A stretch of DNA of 64,000 nt from Tricholomella constricta (Eukaryota > Basidiomycota > Agaricomycetes > Agaricales > Lyophyllaceae), in assembly GCA_013368375.1 (NCBI GenBank), contig JAACJP010000014.1, positions 310,001-374,000 on the forward strand. Reading direction: 5' to 3'. The notes beneath the pieces are model-generated. The model ran no database searches. It was not told the DNA's origin and saw nothing but the letters and a program-made list of their open reading frames with translations. The translations under genes and the position numbers were made by a program. Shown one piece after another: positions 42,526 through 55,135 of the stretch. Position 1 is the stretch's first letter. The number at the start of each line of letters is the position of its first letter.

Positions 42526-44408
42526 TCAAGCAAGGCGGAACTCCACAACGCCCAACTCGCCAAGATGCCAAAGCTTGACAAAGCCTAGCCCAGCATCCTC
42601 TGCAATCGAGATAAACTCCTCCAACGTACGTTCTTTGCTGTTGAGCATGACCATCATGTCCATGTCGAGGTTGTACTGCCGAATGCGCCCAACGCCGTAA
42701 TTGGGGAGCAACGGCTCCGGCGCCTGGGCAAATGCAGACTCGGCGTCTTTCATGCGGTCCGCATGTTGGATGATGTATTCGTCTAATCAAGATTTTGTGG
42801 ACAGAATGAGTGTGGAGAATCGGAGGAAAGGGGCGGTACTGACGTATGAGAACTCGACTGTCTGGTGTCATGGCTTCACGAACGTTTCGGAGGATCTTGA
42901 TACATTCTTTGGTCGGCCAATCGTGTCTAATGACATGAAAATGATGCTTTAATATCCCATCGGCGGTTTCAGCTTTTAAAGAGACTTACAAGATATTTTT
43001 CAGCTGACGGAGAAATTGAGCTGTCAGTAGAACGGTCGACATTGTACAGGGCTAATTTTTCACATAATAGACGTCGCACCCCTTGATGGGCGGTCCGGCA
43101 AAAAAGTCCAAGGCTTTAAATTCGATCCTGTTTTCCGCAATCGCTTCTGGGCACTCCTTCGGCCATACTTCGGACTGTGCTTGGATGATGCGGTCCGGTA
43201 GATCCTGAAGCTTGAGGCGAAGCTTGGGGTAGGCCTTGGCAAGTTGGAGGGTCATATTACCGATACCGCCGCCGACATCACAAACGGTCGCACCAGGAGC
43301 TAATCGCTCCCAAGGAAAGCCTTTTGAGATACAACTATATTAGTGGCGGGGAAAGCGCGGAAAATGCTCGAGGGATCTACCTGTGACAACGGCGCCAGCT
43401 TCGGTGGCGCTCCCCCAACCGATCATCCCAAGGCCAAAGCGAGCACCTTGTTTCGCACCTTCTGGTGTGGCCTGTAAATGGGAGACGTTTGAGTCACTCT
43501 ATCGCAGAGTCGTCGAAATAGCGAGTAACGTACACCCTCAAACCATCCAAATAGGTTTCCAGTGTACCCAGTGGACTTATTCCAAGCAGTATTTTCGGCG
43601 GCCTGAGAATCGCCCCATTCTGGATCAGCTAAAACATCAGGCAGTAATGTCGTAGCCTTGTTGTTCTCATCAGTACTGCCGGTAGATCGTTAGAGCATGG
43701 ATGTAGAGCGTGAATAGTGAACAAACAAATGTAATCCAAGGCTGGAGAGAGGATTTGTAGACAACAGCTGCAGGCTGAGGCGGTTGTTGGCGAAGACGTC
43801 CTTCGAGACTGATAAATATGATCAATAAGTTGCCCCCAATATTATTCACGCAATGGGATAGCATACCTTCCCGGAATATGTGTTTAGACGCGAGTAGTCG
43901 CAAAACTCGCCCCAGTTTCTCCCCATTGATACCCGCTTTCTCGCTGAGTTCGGATATGTGCATCCCAGGCGGTTTCAATTCAAGGATATCAGCGACCTTA
44001 AAGGTGAGAGCAACATGTAGACATCCAGGTTCGTAAATCTGATGTCCTTAGTTGTAGACGTATCGCCTGTTTAGATTTCAAGAGTGGTTACCTGCATGAA
44101 TCTCTGAAAGGCCAAATGTGAACTGAGCAGCCAAAGTCTGGTATAACGGCATTTACATTGAGCATAGTATGATTCGGACGTGCAACAGTCGCGGAGAGTT
44201 GCGCACAGGCCCCTTCAAGAATTTGAATGGAATCTCTCAGTTTTGGGGGACTGAGTTCCGAGTCAAGCGGATGGGGAGTAAGGTCATCCAGGGACGGCAC
44301 AACGGGTCTCGAGGATTCTGCGTAGTGGGCCTCGATGACCTTTGCCGCATTTGTTATAAGAGCAACGAGAGCAGAAACCTGTCCATGAGAGCTCGGAGAA
44401 GATGCCAT
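42526..44408 (-). CDS. SAM-dependent O-methyltransferase (COMT-like), multi-exon
   Basis: Methylates a hydroxyl of a small molecule; substrate unknown. The start MASSPSSHGQVSALVALITN at 44408 opens an N-terminal helical dimerisation part. Then come the winged-helix segment VADILELKPPGMHISELSEKAG with RVLRLLASKHIFRE (about 44000-43870), FGWFEG and GARFGLGMIGWGSAT (about 43550-43400). The SAM-binding motif is VCDVGGGIGNMTLQLAKAYP (about 43280). LDFFAGPP comes next, and the catalytic-His segment LKNILHDWPTKECIKIL (about 42990-42880) is assembled over two introns. The C-terminus has MMVMLNSKERTLEEF and ends at 42526. It resembles plant/fungal COMT-type enzymes. It stands alone, with no biosynthetic cluster around it. 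Confidence 0.85.
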
Positions 44409-45755
44409 CGGTGATTATGTTGAGAAGGAACGGTTGTTCAAAAGATACCCTGGTCAATGGGGCTTTTCAGTCAGCGAAGTGTCCGATCTTATATCACGTC
44501 CAGGTGAGCCCATTGCAGCTTAGTACTAATGAGTGCGATCAAGCGCGGAGGTCCTGGTTGCTTAGCCTGATGCAGCGTGCTTGCAGCTACCCCCGTTAGT
44601 GCCCGACCCATAATTTTCGGGAAGTAATGCGATACAAGGTGACCTGGATGATCTCAATGAGTTGGCGAGTATAATTAATGCTCTCATCAGAAAGTCACTT
44701 GTTTCAGAGAATATTATCATAGAGTCTGATGATGATAGAGCTTCGCCACTCACTGCTTCGCTCCAACCGAACACCATTCAGCATTCATGCATCGTGGAGG
44801 CACGCCATCCTGATTGGCAAAGAGGAGATTTAAAAGCACTAACTTAGCGAATTATGTAATAGCTCCAAATAGATTCGCATGAAACTTGGCAAGTTGATCA
44901 AGAACCTGTGGCAGCCATTTCGTTCTTTCTCTCAGCTTCTAGCACTGACAAGCTTCTAGATGTTGCTCTTGTGCAACCACTGGCATGATTCATTATTTCT
45001 TTATCTAGGAGTAAAATGAAAAAAAGGGAAAGAGTTGAAAAAAAATATCAGATCGTCGACTCGCGCCCAGCATTCATGATCGTAAATCAAGATTGGAAAC
45101 GGCCCACATGGTCATCCAAGGTTGAGCGTCATCCCAAGGTCTCGGTGGGCACGGTTGACGCTCCTCAAGTATGTATCTCTTTGTATCTATTCATTGGTTT
45201 CCACAGAAACACAATTAACAGAGGTTTCGCCACACTCAGGCTCGAGCACTGTAACACTCGTCGGCCGAGTTGTTGCAAATAAAAGCCAATCGCGGCCGCA
45301 CGGCGACCTCGGTGTTAATCAAGTTCGATGGACCCATGGCGCCGGGTCACGATGTTCTCTGGTGTCCTCCAGATGGTCACCAACGGAGACTGACCATCGT
45401 GAATTGTGATTGCCATGCCTCCCCAGAATGATCTGGACAACGGCTTCCTACGTCGGTACTTACCTCGCTACAGTCTCAATATTTGAATCAGGTACAGAAT
45501 CAATCTCGCCAATTCACGCATGTTGTACCGCCCTGGAGTTATACCGATGATGCCACGCGGCCACGTTTCAAGGCCTCACGTTCCAGCAAAAGTGATGTGC
45601 ACAGCAAAACCTATTATCTTGCACGCAGGTCATGTTTGATCGGCGCTCGCCAGCGCTCGCCCGAGGAAAAAAGCATTCCTCACTCGATACCACCACCATT
45701 CATGCGTGGTCGGTTGGTGTATCATTGGATAGCCCCCAGCTGATTACCTCAAGTC
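44409..45755. other. 1.3-kb intergenic region without a supported gene
   Basis: Contains the divergent upstream regions of the O-methyltransferase and the DUF6533 gene. Open frames (such as 44662-44847 and 45016-45282) are short and motif-free. Confidence 0.45.
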
Positions 45756-47456
45756 ATGTCATCCGCTGCTCCCGATGCACATGCTCTAGCCGTTGCCGCT
45801 GAACACCTGTACGTGTTGACACCATGGCGGCTGACACGAAACCAACAATAATGGCTCTTTGCAGATTAGCTGGGAAGTACTTCCAGCTTTCGGCGTTCGT
45901 GGTCTTGATTTATGATCATTGTCAGTATCCTTCCTTTGATCGCAATGCGTGCGCTTTTCTTAATTTGTTGTCTAGTCCTAACGTTTCACGAAGAGGTACA
46001 CAGAAAGCAACCTTCAAATTCTTTGTTATTTGACAATAACGTCCTTGGACTCAGGTCGAGCGTATATGGAAACGACAGATATCTGGTGCTGCAATCCTGT
46101 TCCTGATAAACCGCTACTTCACGCCACTACAATTCATCATCATCATCGATGGTGAGTGAACAATCGGATCAAAACCCTTACCATGATTTAATTGGACACA
46201 TCTTTCCTTTAGCCTTTCATGATCCCATCTGGACCCCTGCCGTAAGATTTTCATGCCTGAATATCTATTTATAATGATACTAACTTCAAGTCCTGTTGTT
46301 CTCCCTAGGTGTGAGCTCTCACCTCTTGCTCAACTCAATGTTATTCGAGCCAGTCTGACGTGTCTATCACACAGATGTCGACGATTCGTGGCTTTCGAAG
46401 GCGCTTCTACGGTCGCAGTAATTGCAGGCAAGCCTTCATTCGATTTCCGTGCTTTCGCTTCGCTCATCATATACATGTAGTTTGTGAGCGTACGTCCTGC
46501 GATTCTCTCCACGCCCAAGGCGAATAACCCAAAATGCCCAGTCGTCATGGTTCTGCGTGTTTTTGCACTGTACGGTCGAAGCATTCCCATCCTGGTCTTT
46601 TTGCTCGTCCTGCTGTTGTGTCAAATTGTGATATCATCAATTGGCTTGTCTACTGGCTTTGGTGAGTGATCGCTCCTGACCTCTGAAGCTGCACGATATT
46701 CAACTTTTGTACACATAGCCGTTGAGTTACCCCCCGGCTTTGTGGGTACGTCGTACAACCAAATTCGTTTCATGGCCCATTGATAAATTATTGTCTGCTA
46801 AGGGTGTATATTCAGCGGGTCAAGCAGGACTTTCCGTGAGTCTTGAGAGTTAGAATTGATGTTTATCCTTTACCCAAGGGTCTCTACCTCCGCGGCAGCA
46901 TCGTTATGGGTAACACCATTGATCACCAACACAGTAATGTTTGGTCTTACCTTGTACCGCACTCGAGGGTATTTTGTCCAGTCTGGGCTCGCACCGTTCG
47001 TTTCGAAGTTTTTTTCCCATTCCATGCATGACAAGTCAAACTGACGATTTTTCACGCAGGACGTTGCAAATCTTCTTACGAGACGGGGTCATGTATTTCC
47101 TCGTCATCTTTGTGGCGAACTTATTGAACACACTCATTTACTTTGTGAGTGCCACTGGCCACCCTCTTCCGCTGCCATGTGCTTGACCCTCAAATCTGCA
47201 GTTGGCCCCCGACGATCTCAAGGCCATCGGAGCTTCCTTCAGCCAATTGATAACGTCGACCATGGTCTCCCGGCTTGTCTTGAACCTTCGATCATCCTCC
47301 GTACTAAATATGGAAGAAGGAGCGACGCAACCCAAAACGATGCATTTTATGGCCAGAACGATTGGTGACCTTGGCGAGGATATGGAGACGAAGTTCGATC
47401 AGAATAGATTCCACGAAGAGGAAGATATTGCGATGGTCAAGAGGAACGGACAATGA
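45756..47456 (+). CDS. DUF6533-type seven-helix membrane protein, multi-exon
   Basis: Integral membrane protein of a large basidiomycete family of unknown function, suspected sensors. The start MSSAAPDAHALAVAAEHL leads into the DUF6533-like first block GKYFQLSAFVVLIYDHVLTFHEEV and ERIWKR...AILFLINRYFTPL. Further helices: FVAFEGASTVAVIA, then MVLRVFALYGRSIPILVFLLVLLLCQIV (about 46548-46640), an Arg-rich segment and FLRDGVMYFLVIFVANLLNTLIYF (about 47070-47142). SFSQLITSTMVSRLVLNLRS forms the usual last segment before a cytosolic acidic tail ending at 47456. The LRVFALYGR motif is typical. About eight introns; exact borders near 46200-46540 and 46740-47060 are uncertain. Confidence 0.75.
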
Positions 47457-47645
47457 CATGGAGACCACCCCGATTATGACACCCCGGACTCATCACGTTC
47501 TTCACCGAAAACGGCCAGGCGATGCGCCGCCCTTAAATGAGGCAACATCGCTTAGTTTTTGCGAACGCTGAAGTTCGTTGCGCTATTTCTGGCTTTCTTA
47601 ACTCCAGGGAGGATTACATGTACAGGCAGGAGTACAAATGTACTA

Positions 47646-50600
47646 TTAGAATATGTCTGATCGGCACAGAGGACAACTCGATGAGTGGCTCGAGTTGAAC
47701 CACTACAGAAGACAACAATTAGACGAATGATACACAAGAAAAAGGTGAACCACACCTTATATAGACACCCTGCGTGGAAGCGGTTCTTACAAGTCCTGCA
47801 CGGCTTCCTGGGAAGGGTGCCATCCATGACACTGATAATGCTGTAGTCCCCGTCAGATCACTACTTTCTCCTCATAAACAATGAACGCTCACGAGTAGCA
47901 GATTGCACACTCCACTTGACCTTCGAAATGTAACTGGACGTTTTTCTTGAATAGGCCCAATCCGTCCACAATTCTTCCGTTCTATATCCTCCGTGAACGA
48001 CTGACTTATTTAAGAAACAGAAATTACATACATGAGACCAGATGATCTGCTGAACCGCGAGTATCCATGCTCTCCACCGATTTTCGTCGACTCCGACCCT
48101 CTTCATGTCTTTAATCTCAATCTTGTGAAGAGGCCAGTCGGCGGGAATTTTGAGCTTGATTTCGAGTTGGTGTTCATCGACCGAGTAGGATGCCACGACT
48201 TCGTTGACCGAACTCGCAACCTTAATCGTCAGATTTTCGTCGACAAGCAGAGCAAGAGAGTCCGGGCTCTTGACATGCGCTAGCTCTGTCCGGATAAGGA
48301 CAGGAGAGAGATATAACGACGTGTAGTTGGTGATGCTGGACGATAGTTGGCGGTCTTTGCAATCAAGTACCCATGTGTGAATGAGTGATGGAACGGTAAG
48401 CAGGGCACGGTAATAGAGGTGCGCAGCTAAAACAGGGAATCCGAAATCATGGCCTGGCTCATAATCTATGTAGAGATAAGCTCTGAAAGAACGTCTTGAA
48501 AGTAGAAAACTCACATTCGATATGGTACTCATCTACAGCCCATAAGTCGAGCTTGAAGACTTTCAATGGTCCTTGGTCTAATCGGAGGATACTAAGGATG
48601 GTTGGGATGAAGTATGACACAACGATGTCCAGGTTTCGCAGTTGCTCGATATAGCTCGAGCGGACTTTGAGGCTCTGATTGTTGCGGGGGGTACGTGAGC
48701 AGCTGGGTAGGCTGGATTCAAAAAGGCCACTTACCGATTCTTGGAAAAGATCAAAGAGAAGCATCCATCCGAGCAAATAACCAAAGACGTTCTGGTAGCG
48801 GAAGTCAGATATGCCAGCATTTTTAATGATTGCAGACTACCTGGGATTCCGAGTTAGCTTCATCACCGAAGATAGTATGCTGCAAGATCTCAAGAAGCTC
48901 TTGAGGAAGATTCGCAGTGACAGCCGCTTCGGAATTAACGCCTGCTTCAATAACAAAGTACTCGGTCCGTTTCTTTGCTGCGATTTCTAGGAACTGATAG
49001 GCCATTTTTTGAACATCAACAGATGGATCCATGACCAAGTGAGCCATCTAGAAAGTTTTATCAGTAAAGTGACATCACTAATACCAAATGCTCTGTCATG
49101 CCTTCGAAAATGTATCTTGATCGATCAACGAAATGGGAAGGTCCCGAACGATGGAAAGAACGAGAACACGGCAAGTAGACCGTGGTACTGACGCTTCAAG
49201 GTCACCTGAAAGGAAAAAAAAGTAAGGAACAGCAAGTCGAGGAGATGGTGGAGGAGAGACCTATCGATACAGTTGCTAGATCTCGGACCAACGTCAGAAT
49301 CGGCATCTTTCGCTCTTGCCAATCTGCACGCAGGGATTTATTAGTTGACGCTAGATCTTGAATTAGGATGATTAGCCGCAATGTCCTGGCAAGGGTAACG
49401 AGGGTGGAGTCATCTGTCATCGAAGAGTTCTATTTCATGAGAAATATTCAGCGGGGCCATCCGAGATTTTAAATGATCTTTACCTCAAGGTTATTCTCTA
49501 CAACATCGAACATGAGATCCCAGTGCGTTCCTGATAGATCTTGAAGGATAGGCGCGAGGTGAAAGAAAACCAGGGTGATGACACTTTCAACCTCTTCATC
49601 GATATCCTCGTCGGATGCGATCCATTGCTGACAAGCCTTGGTTACGTTCACCGCCCTTGGCTGTGGGAGGAATACGACATCCGATTCTGGATTCGGCGCA
49701 CTAACTGCAAGTTTACGCAGTGCAAGAAGACCTTGAGTGTTTGCTTTGATGGGAGGTATGCCTAATAAACTTGCAGCTAACTCGTTCCGGTAACGGTCTA
49801 GCCGAGGAGGCTCGGGGGCGAAGTTTGTGACCGCAAAGGTAAGGGTGATAGATGTTTGTGGAGCTAACCCCACAGGAATGAGTTAACTTCCCATCGCTGG
49901 ATGAAACGACATACCAGTCGACTCTAATTTTCGAGCAAGGAGTATCCATCGGTCTGCCTCGTTCACATCGACGTTATGGAAAACATGCTGGAGAACATTC
50001 CGTAATATACGGCTATCTCGTGCGCTGTCCGAATCCTGAGAGCGCTGGATCGTGTCCATCAAAAATCCTGAAAGTGAGCCGGTCGATCCAGAGGGAGTGC
50101 CGGCTAGTAAAATGCTGAGTGCTTCTTCCCGCCATCCTTCGTCGGCCGCAGAGGTCAGAATATATGTGGTGACTTGCTCAATCTTTGCTACTAGAGTCTC
50201 CAGATGTGCATGGATTGCTTCGGCTCCGAAAACCTCGCTCTGCGCAGAGGGGATATTAATGAAATCCTGGGCGTAAACTTCCAATGCCTGGAAGTGCCGG
50301 AGCGCCCAGACATTACTCTTGGCAATTTGTCGACCATCGAGGAACACCTGAAGGAGAGCATCAACCACGCGAGCATAACTGGAGAAGCCACGACCGTCGA
50401 AAACTTGTGAGGTGTTGAGCCGTTCGGTAAATGCAGAGGCGGGAGGTATCAAAGGATCGATGACAGCGAGGCTCGGGTGGATGGGATCAAGAGATAGCTG
50501 ACCCAAGAGTTCGTCGATCTCGTTCGGAGAGGGAAAGATATCGCTCAGAAGGTCTAATTGGATGCCGGGAGGTTTGGTCCACAAGACCTCAAGGACATCA

Positions 50601-53600
50601 CGAGGGCTGTGGGATAAAAATGAGACTGACCGTTGCGAGATAAAGATATAGGTACATGCTCACAATGGCCGAAGTTGAGTACCACACAAAACCATCCGCA
50701 ACTTTGCTTTGATGCCACCTTGAACATAGCTTTGTTCTGCGGATGGAGCTGCGTTCTGCCAACCTTCCCAAAGATCCTTCGCCGTTTTGAACGTAGCATG
50801 ATTTTCCTGCGAACCGTAGCATACAGGTAAAAGATATGCCAAAACGAAGATGTCTGGCAGCACAGTGTCGAATTCATGTACTCGAAAGTCGCGAGGAGGA
50901 TGCTGAGAGACGGCAGAAATTAAGTTCAGGGATGATTCGAATGCGTTCAAGGAGATCTCAGGATCACTGAGGGCGGAATCCACCAGGAGAGAGAAGGTAG
51001 AGCATATGTCCTGCATAGAAGCAGTGTAACCCTTCTCTGATAAGAAGTAATCTTCAATGCCGAACTTTGAGTCAGTAAATGATGAGGAATGATATCATAT
51101 CCTTACCAGGAGACTGCAGCACCTGTCGTACGAACGATAGATGAGTGAGATTCCCTGCTAGTGCTCCAGCCAGAAGATTCTCAGTGAGTGCATCAATCTC
51201 CCCGACATTGGGTTTGAGATATTGAGGTAAAATGCCCGATTGAACAGCGTCCAGTAAAGGCTTTATTGATTGTTCCGCCTTCTCGGGATATCGCCCAATA
51301 CCGGAGAGCAAGCCATGCCACAAGCGTAAACAGTGGCCTTCGTCTTTGCGGTACGTCAAATACGCGAGAAGTAGAGTAGAGGAGACCTCCAACAGAAGGA
51401 AGGCATGTTGGGCAGTCATATCATCCATGAGCTAGTGTGGGATTTGAGATGTGCTGCATACAATATCAGAGACGTACCTGTGAGAAATTTGCATCATCAA
51501 ATAGTCCTTCCCTGAATTGATCAAGCATGTTAACGAGCAGAGGCACACTGTTCGCTGAATTGACGTCGCTAGATTCCAATTTCCCGGATTGTATGAATGC
51601 AATAGCGTTGACGCAACTCTGTGCGGTAGAGTGAAGAATAGTGGACATCAATGATGACGCCGCCTGTCCCGGCTCCGTCGTGTGCTTGAATCTATCGTGT
51701 AAGACCTTTAAGAAAACAGACAGGAGCACCGGGTTTGTTTCGGTGGCTCCGCGAAGGCAGTTTGAAAGCGTATCCCAGGCGATATCAAACAGCCCTTTTG
51801 AAAGGAGACGTAAGTACAAGGGAACGACGACAAAACTCTAATCACCTGTGTCAATCTGATTTAACGAAAGCAACGTTTGCGCCACGAGTCTGGCAGCGGC
51901 CCTCTGTTCGACCTTCAATGTCTTTTCCACCAAATGTGTCCACACCTTCCCGAATTGCTCGCGTATTATGTTCTGGACTAACTCATCGACGTTTTCTCCG
52001 ATGACGGTGGACTCATGTTCACTCCGGGCATCATTTCGGACTCGTTTGATGAGAAAGACCATGCATTCCAAAAGCGACGACAGGAAGGCGGTAGAAGTAG
52101 CGGACCGCTGGAGTGAGCTAAGGGCACGGCTGTCGAGAACATCCCAGAATGAGGCAAAGAGGTCGGCCAGAGGAGTTGTGGTCGGTGATGGGATAAGGAT
52201 CTAAAAATTCCGCTAAATTCGAGCCACGAAATCAACACGGACTACTTACAGACGACGGAATCGTCGAGACGATGATGACCACAGTTGGATAGCCCTGCAA
52301 TGGCGACCCGGAACAACCCAGGCTGAGGAAGCGTAGAAATTCCTGGTAAGCCATCGAATGTTTAGGGCTGTCGTCCTGCTTCTTATTCTCCGCGTCGCTG
52401 GCTTCTGAGTCACTGTCTTCGGCGGCGTCCCCATCCTTTGAGTAGTCATATTCTCGTTCAATCTCCCACGCACGCGGAAACTCTGAACATTGTCAAATCA
52501 GCGGTACATTAGAAGGAGTGCACGAAAAACCCACCTTTCAAAAACTTCAACAATGGCTGCCACATCGTTGCATGAACTGTCGTGTCAGGCTCAACCCAAG
52601 CAGAACGAAGTGTGGCGGAGCTGAGAATGGGCAAAAGCGGTTCCAAGCGTTCTTTCGGAATTGTAAGCAGCGCTTGAACCAAAGCCCATGCGTTCTTTCG
52701 GACATTATGCTGGCCGTGACCAAAAGTTTCAATATCCATGAATGGACATTGCTCAGCGTGATAGAGCGAACTCCATAAAGCTGGGTTTTTGAAGAAGTCG
52801 ATGAGGTCCTCCGGTGGCTCTTTATGAAGTGCACCTGATTCAAGATGAGGAAGTATTGAGAGAGAAGACAAATATCTTCTATCACCTATGATTCGCCTGA
52901 TAGCGCCCAATCCACTGATGCGCAGCCTTGCCTTCCGATCTTGGTCATCTTCTTCTAGCTCTTCGGATTTCGAGCGAGACGCTGCCTCAGGATCTTCTTT
53001 CCTTGAACCTTTTTTCGGCGGGGGCAGAGGCGCCTTAGGCGGTGCAGGATTAAGGTACAAGTAGACTCCATTAGGATCCAAGATGGTTTTTTGAATAAAT
53101 GCAACAAGCGGAGGAAGGAAACGATCATCTAAGACGAGATGGTCACGTCCGGAATCAAAGGAAATTGTATCGACCCATGCTTTGAGAGCAGCTGAGGAAA
53201 CCGATTTATCAATGTCGTGCGCCGCCAGATACCATGTACCAAGTATGCTTTCTATTTGAGATGGGGGGGCAATTTCGCGTAGGGATAACAGGATCTGGTC
53301 ACGAACTGGAGAAATTTGAAGGAACGAGAGATGTGCTCCTGCTGCGAGAAGTCGGACGCGCCGCGAGGGGTGTATAAACAACGCAGGTACATGGTGAAGC
53401 TGTTCATCACAGTTGACAACCAGCAGACAGAAAGGGATTGCTCCACGCACCCAAACTGGCAACATGTCGACTAAAACGTACACCAGAGCTCCATCTTCAC
53501 CCTCTTTCCTGCATTTCTCAATCCAGCCTGATTGCAGCTCCTCCAGCGCCCGGATTTTCGTGACTTGTGCTTTCTTGTTGAAGCTCCGGAGAACAACGAG

Positions 53601-53843
53601 AAGCTCCGGGGGAAGACTATGGACTAGTCCCGTCGTTTCCAATGGGTCCGGTTGAACTGGGGCAGGCTTGACAGGCGGAATATATACCTTCACCCGAGGT
53701 TCCTTCTTTTTTTGCCCCCTTTGCTTCTTCGTAATTTTCTTGTCCTTGGGAATAGGCTGCTCCTCCTGAGAGGGTCCCGCTGCCTTTTTGGCATGCTTTT
53801 TCCTAGTCGCTGAGCTTGCCGATGACTTCCCACTCTTCGCCAT
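47646..53843 (-). CDS. LTN1: Listerin E3 ubiquitin ligase, multi-exon (about 6.2 kb)
   Basis: Ubiquitin ligase of ribosome-associated quality control. It marks nascent chains stuck on 60S subunits. The start [20 protein letters not shown] at 53843 is followed by a basic tail and the conserved listerin N-domain ([32 protein letters not shown]). HEAT/ARM-like helical repeats fill most of the gene. The C-terminus is a RING split by two introns: VECAICYS (about 47920), [28 protein letters not shown] (about 47830-47745), then [18 protein letters not shown] and TAA at 47646-47648. Cys/His spacing fits the RING-CH variant of listerin. Large size, the N-domain and the terminal RING together identify it. 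Some exon borders in the repeats are unresolved. Confidence 0.88.
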
Positions 53844-54129
53844 GATATCCGTTGTGGTCTGACTGCGCTATGGCTTCCTGATCAGACGCTGTTATATACT
53901 CGATTTCTGGCCTTGGGATTATATACCCTGTCGGGATCAGAAAGTTTGATGGTGAAGGGAGTAGTGTCGGCGAGCAGATTGCGGGAGATCGTCATCTGGA
54001 CTCGGAAACCCGAGAATGTTCACGTGACGCGTATACGGGGGCACCTGACTTACGCGTCCGCCCGCTTTGCCCATACCCAACGGTGCGAAGAACGCGACAA
54101 TGATATAGCAGACAGCGACAATCAAAATA

Positions 54130-54873
54130 TCATGTTCTTTGTATCATCCTTTCGACATTTTCCTTCCCTCCATCTTCCCAATCATCCCAGCAGATAGCAA
54201 GTAGAACACTGTCCCTCCCAAGGGCGCCACCCCTCTCTTTGCCACTCTCCTTTCCAACGTTCCCCGCCGGAAGGCACCAGGTCCATCGCATAGTACCTTC
54301 CTTCTTGAAGCCCATCCTTTCCGCAGCCTTTATGCTTGATTGGTTGTCGGGATTGGCTGTCCACGCGACACGACGGAATCCAAGGCCTCCTTCTGAGGGA
54401 ACATCGAGCAGGTACTTCAGGATCGCTCCAATCGCGTTTGTCGAAACAAAAGTGCGCTGAAACGCCGGAAGAACGATCACTGGACCGATCTCTGCAGCGC
54501 GATTTCGTGGCGAGCAATTCAATATACCGATGATGCCTGCGAGCTGTGTCTTTAGATCTCCATCACCTCCTTTGGTCTTGTCTATTATCGCAAAAAGGAC
54601 GCCCCCATCGTCCGACCGTATGTATTCTTCGAAGAACGATAGGAATTCGGGATAGCTCGGAAAGGCGATTGGGAGATATTGCCCGAGCTCAGGCGCAATC
54701 TCGAAAGCTGAGAAAAATAACTCGCCGTGGACGGATGGTATAAAGGGCGTTAAGTTGATACGAGGTGTTTCCAAAGATGAAGGGAGAGGGACGTTGAAAT
54801 TCACATTGCTTTCTGCGCTGCAATCGTCCGGGAACGATGCATCAACGAAGCGTGTAGAAAATTTGACTGTCAT
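54130..54873 (-). CDS. GNAT-family N-acetyltransferase (RimJ/RimL-like)
   Basis: An acetyl-CoA-dependent acetyltransferase, probably acting on a small molecule or an N-terminal amine; substrate unknown. It is a single exon of 247 residues. After an N-terminal extension typical of fungal members (INLTPFIPSVHGELFF), the core shows LFAIIDKTKG...LAGIIGILNCSPRNRAAEIGPVIVLPAFQRTFVSTNAIGAILKYLLD, the beta-4/helix-3 acetyl-CoA site. GFRRVAWTANPDNQSSIKAAERMGFKKEG follows and is characteristic of RimL-type enzymes. It reads head-to-tail with LTN1 (286 bp apart) and is divergent from the hydroxyacid dehydrogenase (262 bp). Confidence 0.85.
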   Translation of the reverse strand: MTVKFSTRFVDASFPDDCSAESNVNFNVPLPSSLETPRINLTPFIPSVHGELFFSAFEIAPELGQYLPIAFPSYPEFLSFFEEYIRSDDGGVLFAIIDKTKGGDGDLKTQLAGIIGILNCSPRNRAAEIGPVIVLPAFQRTFVSTNAIGAILKYLLDVPSEGGLGFRRVAWTANPDNQSSIKAAERMGFKKEGTMRWTWCLPAGNVGKESGKERGGALGRDSVLLAICWDDWEDGGKENVERMIQRT

Positions 54874-55135
54874 CGAGAATTAAAGCCTGGCGAAGATCAG
54901 ATATTACACAGGTCGGTTGGCCTGCTTTACATACCTCGTTGCTCTCGCAGTAGGTACTACTGTCAGGAGCTTCATTAAGTTGACAAGAAATTTCGGTTAC
55001 TCGGTTCCAACCGATACGACTGTGATCCGTTGATATCGGAAGCGGAAACATCGGGCCGGGTTCGGCTTGATTCGGCCTCTGCATATGATCTTAAGCACCA
55101 TTGCGACTGAACCTTTCCTTCAGTTCACGTTCATC

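Noticed and set aside
42526..47456. Secondary-metabolite gene cluster around the O-methyltransferase
   Set aside because: Neighbours are PCNA, a DUF6533 membrane protein and listerin; no polyketide synthase, NRPS, terpene synthase or P450 nearby.
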